Part shown: piece after piece, positions 43,642-51,103 of the stretch
Layout of the letters: every line of letters begins with the position of its first letter
Numbering within the stretch: the first letter of the stretch is position 1
Origin: Maribacter_C sp047345145
GTDB lineage: Bacteria; Bacteroidota; Bacteroidia; Flavobacteriales; Flavobacteriaceae
DNA: 64,000 nucleotides
Direction: 5' to 3'
Assembly (NCBI RefSeq): GCF_047345145.1
Contig: NZ_JBLFER010000005.1
Location: forward strand, 277,716-341,715
The notes under the pieces: generated by a model
What the model was told of the DNA's origin: nothing
The model's database searches: none
What the model saw: only the letters and a program-made list of their open reading frames with translations
Position numbers and translations under genes: made by a program

Positions 43642-44760
43642 ATGCAGTTATTTGAGCAACAAGATTTCATCTTCCCGCTTTCTTATGACGAAATTCGGCA
43701 GCGAATTAGGCATATTGATCCAGTAAAGTATGGATCAACTCGCAATTACCTGAATGGTGCAGTCACCTATTTGTCGCCATATATTTCTAGAGGTATCATC
43801 TCCACTAAATTTATACTTTCTGAGGTATTGAGTCGTGGTTACAAACCTGCTCAAATTGAAAAGTTTATTCAAGAATTGGCCTGGAGAGACTACTGGCAAC
43901 AAGTTTGGATAACGAAAGGGGAGGCAATCAATAAAGATTTAAAAAACGAACAGCAACCAGTTTCCAACATAGGTATTCCTCAAGCAATTGTGGTTGCAAA
44001 AACAGGTATTGAAGCAATCGATAAAGCGATTGTAAGCTTTTATAAAACTGGATATATTCATAATCACTTAAGAATGTATATAGCAGCGATAGCCTGTAAT
44101 ATGGGGCAAAGTCATTGGAAGGCTCCTGCACAGTGGATGTATTATCATTTGCTAGATGCCGATTGGGCAAGTAATGCCTTGAGTTGGCAATGGGTCGCTG
44201 GTGCAAACGCAAACAAGAAGTACGTTGCCAATCAAGATAACATCAACAAGTATTGTTTTTCAGCACAAAAAGACACCTTCTTAGACCTACCTTATGTAGC
44301 ATTTGCTTCGATGGAAATTCCTGAAGTATTAAAAGATACGACTGCCTTCAGCTTAAAAACCCCTTTGCCAAAACCTAGGTCGATAAGTATCAATGAAAAC
44401 CTTCCCACTTACATTTATAATTTTTACAATCTAGACCCCCTTTGGAAAAAAGATACTTTGGCGAATAGAATTTTACTACTAGAGCCCTCGCATTTTGAGC
44501 AGTATCCCGTATCGCAAAAGTCCATTGATTTTATTTGTAAGACGTCCGCAGAAAACATTTCTAATATTCAAATTTTCGTTGGGGAGTTCACCGACCTAGT
44601 GTCAAGTTATCCGTTAGGAAAAGTGTATTATAAAGAACATCCCCTTAACAATCACTACGAGGGTATCGAAGAAGCTAGAGACTGGATGTTCGATGTAAAA
44701 GGCTATTACCCTTCCTTTTTTGCTTTTTGGAAGAAATGTAAAAAACAGCTGCGCTATTGA
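43642..44760 (+). CDS. Photolyase-like FAD-binding protein with permuted domain order
   Basis: 372 residues. The protein begins directly with the FAD-binding helical domain of photolyases: LSPYISRG at 44-51, QELAWRDYW at 77-85, GYIHNHLRM at 137-145 and DADWASNALSWQWVAGA at 172-188, all near consensus. The usual N-terminal alpha/beta antenna domain is absent. Instead residues 265-372 look like part of such a domain (ILLLEPSHFEQYP at 277-289, then QIFVGEF and YYKEHP) placed at the C-terminus. Intact FAD motifs argue that flavin is bound. It abuts TIGR03643 and overlaps the next photolyase gene by 4 bases (TTGA). Confidence 0.88.
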   Translation: MQLFEQQDFIFPLSYDEIRQRIRHIDPVKYGSTRNYLNGAVTYLSPYISRGIISTKFILSEVLSRGYKPAQIEKFIQELAWRDYWQQVWITKGEAINKDLKNEQQPVSNIGIPQAIVVAKTGIEAIDKAIVSFYKTGYIHNHLRMYIAAIACNMGQSHWKAPAQWMYYHLLDADWASNALSWQWVAGANANKKYVANQDNINKYCFSAQKDTFLDLPYVAFASMEIPEVLKDTTAFSLKTPLPKPRSISINENLPTYIYNFYNLDPLWKKDTLANRILLLEPSHFEQYPVSQKSIDFICKTSAENISNIQIFVGEFTDLVSSYPLGKVYYKEHPLNNHYEGIEEARDWMFDVKGYYPSFFAFWKKCKKQLRY

Positions 44761-46217
44761 AAAAGCAACCGGTAAATATTGTCTGGCTAAAGCGCGATAT
44801 ACGTTCGCAAGACCACGAACCGCTCTTAAAAGTGGAGGAAGCTGGTATTTCGTATCGTATCATTTATTTGTTTGAACCGTCACTTATTGCATATCCTGAT
44901 ACGAGCCCTAGGCACTTGCAATTTGTATATCTTTCGCTTGCTGCTTTGAATAAGACCCTAGCACCTTTTAACAGAAGCGTGGATGTTTTCTATGGAGAAG
45001 CAACCGATGTGTTCGCATTTCTGGCACAGTCTTTAGATATCAAAAACCTTTTCAGCTACCGCGAAAGTGGTACGCAAATTACGTGGGAGCGTGACAAAAA
45101 AATAAAACAGTTTTGTAAGACTCGTGACATCAATTGGCATGAATCGCAACGAGATGGTATTTTACGAGGGATTAAAAACCGAGATGATTGGAGCAAACAA
45201 TGGCATGTTGCAATGCATAAGCCTGTACTTCAAAACAGCTATTCCGTTTCAACGGCAGCACAGCTCGTACACGATTTTCAACTTCCTAAAAAATTAGAAA
45301 ATCAGTTGAGGGAATACCCAAAACAATATCAACCTGCAGGTGAGCAAAATGCTTGGCGCTATTTAAAATCATTTACAGCGGGGCGCGGTTTTAACTACCA
45401 AAAACATATTTCAAAACCTTTGGAAAGCCGAACGTCTTGTAGCAGATTGTCTCCCTATTTGGCCTGGGGAAATATGAGTATTAAACAAGCCTTTCAATTT
45501 ATTGGAACACATCCGAACGGCACAAAAAATAGTAGAGCATTTTCGGCAATGCTAACCAGATTGCACTGGCACTGTCATTTTATTCAAAAGTTTGAAGTGG
45601 AATGCAGTTATGAAACTGATTGTATCAATAAAGGTTACGAATTACTAGCACATAGAAAGAACGAAGCTTACATTAAAGCATGGAAAACAGGTACTACAGG
45701 ATATCCGTTAATAGATGCTTGTATGCGCGCGGTGGAGCAAACGGGTTGGATTAATTTTAGAATGCGGGCAATGGTCGTTTCGTTTTTAACCCTTAATCTA
45801 GACCAAGATTGGCGCCAGGGAACGTATCATTTGGCAAGACAATTTTTGGACTACGAACCGGGTATTCACTATCCGCAGTTTCAAATGCAAGCTGGTACAA
45901 CGGGTATAAATACGGTGCGTTTGTATAATCCGGTAAAGAATTCTCAAGAGCATGACCCACAAGGCATATTTATAAAAAAATGGATTCCCGAACTTGCGAA
46001 CGTTCCAATAAGTCATATTCATGAGCCTTGGAAAATGACCGTGATGGAGCAAACTTTTTGTGGTGTTACGATTGGTGACGACTATCCGTTCCCTGTTGTA
46101 GATTTACAAGAAAGTGCACGAATGGCAAGAGCTAAAATTTGGGGCCATAAGAAGCACCCTGCCGTGCAAAAAGAGAAGAAGCGGCTGTTGAATACCCATG
46201 TGAATAGCAGACGATGA
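44757..46217 (+). CDS. Photolyase/cryptochrome homologue with altered FAD-pocket motif
   Basis: 486 residues starting at TTG (44757), the only start that matches the family N-terminus NIVWLKRDIRSQDHEPL. A normal alpha/beta domain is followed by the helical FAD domain (RLSPYLAWGNMS, then LHWHCHFIQKFE, GYPLIDACMRAVEQTGWINFRMR). The segment that in ordinary enzymes reads DxDxAxN..WQWxAG is here DYEPGIHYPQFQMQAGTTG at 365-383: both Trp of WQW and the Asn near flavin N5 are gone. This fits a deviant photolyase-like subclass and not a loss of function, because the rest is conserved. Its stop overlaps the next ATG (ATGA). Confidence 0.9.
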   Translation: MKKQPVNIVWLKRDIRSQDHEPLLKVEEAGISYRIIYLFEPSLIAYPDTSPRHLQFVYLSLAALNKTLAPFNRSVDVFYGEATDVFAFLAQSLDIKNLFSYRESGTQITWERDKKIKQFCKTRDINWHESQRDGILRGIKNRDDWSKQWHVAMHKPVLQNSYSVSTAAQLVHDFQLPKKLENQLREYPKQYQPAGEQNAWRYLKSFTAGRGFNYQKHISKPLESRTSCSRLSPYLAWGNMSIKQAFQFIGTHPNGTKNSRAFSAMLTRLHWHCHFIQKFEVECSYETDCINKGYELLAHRKNEAYIKAWKTGTTGYPLIDACMRAVEQTGWINFRMRAMVVSFLTLNLDQDWRQGTYHLARQFLDYEPGIHYPQFQMQAGTTGINTVRLYNPVKNSQEHDPQGIFIKKWIPELANVPISHIHEPWKMTVMEQTFCGVTIGDDYPFPVVDLQESARMARAKIWGHKKHPAVQKEKKRLLNTHVNSRR

Positions 46218-46342
46218 AAAAACAACATCTTCCAGAAAAAATTTGTGTCGTTTGTGAACGTCCGTTTACATGGCGTAAAAAATGGGAAAAGAATTGGGAT
46301 GCCGTAAAATATTGCAGCGAACGTTGCCGAAAGAATAAATGA
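46214..46342 (+). CDS. DUF2256 zinc-ribbon peptide
   Basis: 42 residues. Two cysteine pairs, CVVC near residue 11 and CSERC near 35, flank FTWRKKWEKNWDAVKY, the DUF2256 pattern of a small zinc-ribbon-like domain that is nearly always encoded beside cryptochrome/photolyase genes. The start overlaps the upstream photolyase stop (ATGA) and the stop overlaps the downstream photolyase start in the same way, so it is wedged between two photolyase genes. Confidence 0.92.
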   Translation: MKKQHLPEKICVVCERPFTWRKKWEKNWDAVKYCSERCRKNK

Positions 46343-47829
46343 AACGAATAAACATCATATTTCCACATCAATTATTTGAAGCATCTCCACTTTTTGCAAA
46401 TAATGCTCCCGTATACCTTGTTGAAGAGTATTTATTTTTTAAACAGTACCCCTTTCACAAGCAAAAGATAGCTTTTCACAGGGCTACGATGAAACGTTAT
46501 GCGGATTTTCTCCGTGAAGAAAAAGAACTTACGGTACATTATGTTGAAGCCACAGATGAGTTTTCAGATATTCGAAAACTACTTCCTGAATTGAAGAATC
46601 AGGGTGTTACACATATCAATTATATAGATCCTACAGATAATTGGTTGCAAAAAAGAATAGCGAAAGGCTGTTTGGAAAATGATATTTCAACTGAGGTTTA
46701 CGATTCTCCTTTGTTTTTAAATAGCAAGGAAGAATTGGTAGGTTTTTTTAGGAAGGACAAGAAAAAATACCATCAAACTAGCTTTTACACCGAACAGCGT
46801 AAAAAGCGAAACATACTCCTAGAACCTGATGGAAAACCAAAAGGTGGTAAGTGGACGTTTGATGCTGAAAATAGGAAGAAGTATCCCGCAAAAAAGACAC
46901 CGCCGTCTATTCAGTTCCCCGATTTGGATAATTACTATACGGAAGCAAAACAGTATGTTGAAACACACTTTTCGAATCATTTGGGAACGTTAACCGACTA
47001 TGCCTTATACCCAACAAATTTTGAGACAACCAAGTCCTGGTTGCAGCAATTTTTTGACCAGCGTTTTATGGACTTTGGAGTGTACGAAGATGCTATCGTT
47101 GCTGAAAACTCTATATTGAATCACAGTGTGTTAACACCCATGCTCAATGTGGGTTTAATTACACCAAAAGAAGTTATTGACGCCTGCTTAATCTATGCCG
47201 AAGAAAACGATGTTCCTATTAATTCTACCGAAGGTTTTGTGCGTCAAATAATTGGATGGCGTGAGTTTATTCGAGGGGTTTATGAGTCAAGGGGAAGTGA
47301 AGAGCGCACGACCAATTTTTGGAAATTCAAAAAGAAAATACCTGCTTCGTTTTACGATGGTACTACGGGTATTCCTCCAATCGACCAAACCATCAAAAAG
47401 GTACTACAAACTGGCTATTGCCATCATATTGAACGACTCATGGTACTGGGTAATTTTATGATGCTCTGCGAGTTCGACCCAGATGAAGTATATCGATGGT
47501 TTATGGAGCTCTTTATTGATGCCTATGATTGGGTCATGGTGACGAACATTTACGGAATGAGTCAATATGCAGATGGTGGCTTAATGGCTACCAAGCCCTA
47601 TATCAGCGGTAGCAATTATCTAATGAAAATGAGCAATTATAAAAAAGGAGAATGGCAGGCCACTTGGGACGGTCTGTTTTGGCGTTTTATGGACACACAT
47701 CGTGATTTCTTTTTGTCTAACCCTCGACTGGGAATGCTTGTGCGAATGTTTGATAAGATGCCCCACGAAAAACGCCAAAAACACATTGAAAATGGGGAAG
47801 TTTATTTAGAAAGTTTAGTAATTAATTGA
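46339..47829 (+). CDS. FeS-clade cryptochrome/photolyase-like protein lacking cluster cysteines
   Basis: 496 residues. It belongs to the PhrB/CryB (FeS bacterial cryptochrome-photolyase) clade by its N-terminus (INIIFPHQLFEASPLF), EGFVRQIIGWREFIRGVY, CHHIERLMVLGNFMML and MSQYADGGLMATKPYISGSNYL. In that clade the next residues read YCKGC and carry cluster cysteines; here they read NYKKGEW at 433-439, and the third Cys before LYW is also missing. Only one plausible ligand, Cys361, remains. The rest of the protein is conserved, so it is more likely a functional cluster-free variant than a pseudogene. One base separates it from the next gene. Confidence 0.88.
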   Translation: MKRINIIFPHQLFEASPLFANNAPVYLVEEYLFFKQYPFHKQKIAFHRATMKRYADFLREEKELTVHYVEATDEFSDIRKLLPELKNQGVTHINYIDPTDNWLQKRIAKGCLENDISTEVYDSPLFLNSKEELVGFFRKDKKKYHQTSFYTEQRKKRNILLEPDGKPKGGKWTFDAENRKKYPAKKTPPSIQFPDLDNYYTEAKQYVETHFSNHLGTLTDYALYPTNFETTKSWLQQFFDQRFMDFGVYEDAIVAENSILNHSVLTPMLNVGLITPKEVIDACLIYAEENDVPINSTEGFVRQIIGWREFIRGVYESRGSEERTTNFWKFKKKIPASFYDGTTGIPPIDQTIKKVLQTGYCHHIERLMVLGNFMMLCEFDPDEVYRWFMELFIDAYDWVMVTNIYGMSQYADGGLMATKPYISGSNYLMKMSNYKKGEWQATWDGLFWRFMDTHRDFFLSNPRLGMLVRMFDKMPHEKRQKHIENGEVYLESLVIN

Positions 47830-47830
47830 T

Positions 47831-49087
47831 ATGGATAAGGAAGCATATAAAATACACATCGTTGGTGCAGGAATCAGTGGATTAATCGCAGCTACGGTGC
47901 TCGAGCAAAACGGATTTAAACCTACACTGATTGAGGCTACCGATAGCGTCGGTGGAAGGGTAAAAACCGATTTGGTAGATGGGTATCAACTTGACCATGG
48001 CTTTCAAGTTTTGTTGACTGCATATCCAGCGGCCCAAAAATATCTAGATTTCGAAGCCTTAGATTTACAAAAATTCTTACCAGGTGCTTCAATTTTTAAA
48101 AATGGGAGTCAAAATATCATAGGAGACCCGTTAAGAGACGCATCGCTGTTATTTTCCACATTGTTTTCAGGAATAGGGAACCTATCGGACAAATTTAAAA
48201 TACTGAATTTAAACACAAGACTAAAGAAAAAAACACTGACTGATGTATTTGCTGAAAAAGAAATGTCTACGAAGTCCTATCTAATTAATCTGGGTTTTTC
48301 CTCTCGAATGATAGATGATTTCTTTACACCCTTTTTTAGTGGTATTTTTCTGGAAAACAAACTAGAGACTTCAAGTAGAATGTTCGAGTTTGTGTATAAA
48401 ATGTTTGGTGAAGGTTATGCCGCCCTTCCCAAATCTGGAATCGAAGCCATACCAAAACAGTTGGCCCAGAATCTCAAGAACACCACTTTCAAATATGATG
48501 CGCAAGTAATCTCAGTGAAAGAAGGAGAAATAGCATTTTCCGATACAAATACACTAGAAAGTGATTTTACGATTGTTACTACAAAAGCTAATGATTTGAT
48601 TCCCAATTTAAAGAATCAGTCAACCGAGTGGAAGTCGTGTGATACACTCTATTTTGAAACTAAAAAAAGAACGATTAAAAAACCACTAATTGGTCTCGTT
48701 CCAGAACCTGGCTCTCTAATCAACAACATTTTTTTTCATACGAGCCTTGAAACCAATACCAGGGGGGATAGCGAGTTGCTTTCGGTCACCATAGTTGAGA
48801 ATCATAATCTTACCGATGAAATCCTTGTTGAAAGCGTGCAAAAAGAATTAAAAGACCTTTGCAATATTGATTCATGTAAATTTATCAAGCATTATAAAAT
48901 TCCCATGGCCTTACCTAAGTTAAATGATATTCAATATGAAATGTCACCAAGCGAAACGCGTTTGACCGAGACTATTTTTCTTGCTGGAGACACACAATTA
49001 AATGGTTCATTAAATGCTGCTATGATTTCGGGTGAAAGAGCGGCCCTTGGAGTTATTGAGACTTTATCAAATACTATTACCTCTTAG
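47831..49087 (+). CDS. FAD-dependent amine-oxidase-like oxidoreductase
   Basis: 418 residues. N-terminal Rossmann FAD motif IVGAGISGLIAATVLEQNG followed by the GG-doublet region SVGGRVKTDLVDGYQLDHGFQVL, and the C-terminal FLAGDTQLNGSLNAAMISGERAAL that closes the flavin site. This is the flavin amine oxidase/phytoene desaturase type superfamily; the substrate is unknown. It starts 1 base after the cluster-free photolyase stop and is the last gene of the run, an arrangement that suggests a redox or pigment role linked to light. Confidence 0.9.
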   Translation: MDKEAYKIHIVGAGISGLIAATVLEQNGFKPTLIEATDSVGGRVKTDLVDGYQLDHGFQVLLTAYPAAQKYLDFEALDLQKFLPGASIFKNGSQNIIGDPLRDASLLFSTLFSGIGNLSDKFKILNLNTRLKKKTLTDVFAEKEMSTKSYLINLGFSSRMIDDFFTPFFSGIFLENKLETSSRMFEFVYKMFGEGYAALPKSGIEAIPKQLAQNLKNTTFKYDAQVISVKEGEIAFSDTNTLESDFTIVTTKANDLIPNLKNQSTEWKSCDTLYFETKKRTIKKPLIGLVPEPGSLINNIFFHTSLETNTRGDSELLSVTIVENHNLTDEILVESVQKELKDLCNIDSCKFIKHYKIPMALPKLNDIQYEMSPSETRLTETIFLAGDTQLNGSLNAAMISGERAALGVIETLSNTITS

Positions 49088-49098
49088 AAAACAGATAC

Positions 49099-49299
49099 TT
49101 AATCAGTCCCATTCAAATTCTCATCATCAAGAATACTACCCTCAACGGTGTCAACATCAGTTATGGGTGCACATATAGTACCACCATTTCCGTCTGTCTG
49201 TTCAAATTGCCCTTCATCACAATTTCCTTGTTTAAAGTCACTATCACAAGCGAGCAGCGAAATGGAGAAAAGAGTTAGGAACACAATTTTTTTTAACAT
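49099..49299 (-). CDS. Small lipoprotein of unknown function
   Basis: 66 residues starting at 49299 (MLKKIVFLTLFSISLLAC, lipidated Cys at about 18). The mature 49 residues are acidic, with a CDEGQFEQTDGNGGTIC loop holding a cysteine pair and the end IEGS-like TVEGSILDDENLNG. It converges on the oxidoreductase gene with 11 bases between. No family. Confidence 0.6.
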   Translation of the reverse strand: MLKKIVFLTLFSISLLACDSDFKQGNCDEGQFEQTDGNGGTICAPITDVDTVEGSILDDENLNGTD

Positions 49300-49332
49300 G
49301 GATAACAATTGTTTAAGCTTTTAAATTATTAA

Positions 49333-50763
49333 TTAAAATAGCATCGGAATTACAAACTGAAACAGCAGCACTAAAAGCCCTACAGCAATCAAATTTAAAA
49401 TCACCCCAACGCGCGCCATTTCATGTACTTTAATATAGCCACTTGCAAATACAATCGCATTGGGCGGAGTCGCCATGGGAAGCATAAATGCACAGCTACT
49501 GGCCATTGTTACAGGAATCAGTAAATAAAGAATTGGTATTTCGAGACCTATAGCAATACCTGCAACCACTGGAGCCAATACTGCCACAAGTGCCACATTA
49601 CTCATGAGTTCGGTCATAAACAACATCAAGAAGATAAGTAGTATCGCAGTAAACAAGATGCTGATGTCACTGGCTGCAATAGCACCTGAAACCATATCGA
49701 CAATACCACTTACCGCCATTCCTTTGGCTAATGCAAGCCCACCGCCAAAAAGTATTAAAATACCCCAGGCAAGTTTCGAAGTGTCTTTCCAGTTGATAAT
49801 AAAATCTCCTTTTTTAAGATTGTAAGGTACAGCGAACATTGCAATGGCACCTAGCATGCTAATAATCGTGTCGTTCAATTTTAGATCGGGTAATAGGCCA
49901 TTAATTACAGTTCTGAAAATCCAAAGAAAAACGGTTACTCCGAAAATAGCGAGTACCATTTTTTCCTTTCCGCTCATGGGCCCTAACTTTTTTAATTCAT
50001 CGTTTATGACATCTTTAGAAGCTGCAAATTTCAATTGCTTGTTCGGAAACATAACTTTGACCATCACCAAATAAATAATAGTAATCATGATTATGGAAAA
50101 GGGGAGGCCGATGACCATCCACTTTAAAAAGGAAATTTCAATATTGTATTCGTTTTCTAGTAGACCTATCATTACTGAATTTGGAGGAGTTCCTATGACG
50201 GTAGCAATTCCTCCCGCATTAGCGGAAAAAGCAATTCCAAGCATAACTGATAGGGCAAAATTTTGGTCACTTTTAGTAAAACCGTCTTCATCGTTTACAA
50301 GCAGACTAATTACCGACATGGCAATAGGAAGCATGACCACTGTGGTTGCCGTATTGCTTATCCACATGCTTAAAGAAGCGGTAGCAATCATAAAACCTAA
50401 GACCACTTTGTTTGGTGTTGTACCCGTTATTCTAATGATATTCAGCGCAATACGTTTGTGGAGGTTCACTTTTTCTAAAGCCAAGGCAAGCACAAACCCA
50501 CCAAAAAATAGGAATATAATAGGGCTGCCGTAATTCGCACCAACATCACCTACAGGCATGATTTTGAGTAAGGGGAAAAGCAGTAGGGGCAACAGTGCTG
50601 TTACTGATATGGATGTAGCCTCGGTAATCCACCAAACGACCATCCAAACTGCTACTGCGATAACCGCATCACCTTGTTCGGAAACAAGCTCGAAGGGTAG
50701 GTTTAGTATTATTAGAAATAAAATCAGACCAAGAAATAGTCCTATTTTGCTACTGATATGCAT
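49333..50763 (-). CDS. DASS/SLC13 family anion:Na+ symporter
   Basis: 476 residues with about 12 hydrophobic segments. The two SNT-type motifs of the family are visible: WISNTATTVVMLPIA in the first half and MSNVALVAVLAPVV in the second, which bind Na+ and the dicarboxylate. WKDTSKLAWGILILFGGGLALAKGM is the other family-typical repeat. Likely substrates are C4-dicarboxylates, citrate, phosphate or sulfate; the choice cannot be made from sequence. The 80 bases before it on the minus strand hold a small protein gene further upstream. Confidence 0.92.
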   Translation of the reverse strand: MHISSKIGLFLGLILFLIILNLPFELVSEQGDAVIAVAVWMVVWWITEATSISVTALLPLLLFPLLKIMPVGDVGANYGSPIIFLFFGGFVLALALEKVNLHKRIALNIIRITGTTPNKVVLGFMIATASLSMWISNTATTVVMLPIAMSVISLLVNDEDGFTKSDQNFALSVMLGIAFSANAGGIATVIGTPPNSVMIGLLENEYNIEISFLKWMVIGLPFSIIMITIIYLVMVKVMFPNKQLKFAASKDVINDELKKLGPMSGKEKMVLAIFGVTVFLWIFRTVINGLLPDLKLNDTIISMLGAIAMFAVPYNLKKGDFIINWKDTSKLAWGILILFGGGLALAKGMAVSGIVDMVSGAIAASDISILFTAILLIFLMLFMTELMSNVALVAVLAPVVAGIAIGLEIPILYLLIPVTMASSCAFMLPMATPPNAIVFASGYIKVHEMARVGVILNLIAVGLLVLLFQFVIPMLF

Positions 50764-50842
50764 AGAGTTTGATTGGTTGCCCTAAGCTATGATTTTCTTT
50801 TGGTTTTTGAAACCTCTTATCTCAATCTGTGGATACCTATCT

Positions 50843-51070
50843 TTAACTACATCGTCGCACTATGGCAAAAAGAGTTACAATGAGGAGGCCAATAATAATA
50901 GGCCATTTGCTTTTTGCCCCTGATTCTTCGGTCGCCCAACGCTCGTGATGCTTTTCGTAAAGTTGACTTTCCAATTCGGTCAATACATGACCATCACGTT
51001 GTTTTTTCATGATTTTTTGAAGGGCATATTTTTCCTTCATTGAAAGTTGGTCGAATTCTTTTTCTATCAT
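50843..51070 (-). CDS. Small tail-anchored protein
   Basis: 75 residues. A charged, helical cytoplasmic part (EKEFDQLSMKEKYALQKIMKK, then VLTELESQLYEKHHERWA) is followed by a single C-terminal membrane segment (WPIIIGLLIVTLFAIV) and a short basic end. It lies 33 bases downstream of lysS on the same strand and may be co-transcribed. No family is recognised. Confidence 0.65.
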   Translation of the reverse strand: MIEKEFDQLSMKEKYALQKIMKKQRDGHVLTELESQLYEKHHERWATEESGAKSKWPIIIGLLIVTLFAIVRRCS

Positions 51071-51103
51071 GATTAATGAGTAAGATTGATAATATACTCT
51101 TTG

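Noticed and set aside
44675..46371. Several minus-strand frames inside the photolyase genes
   Set aside because: All are shadows of the coupled plus-strand genes, whose family motifs are continuous through these stretches.
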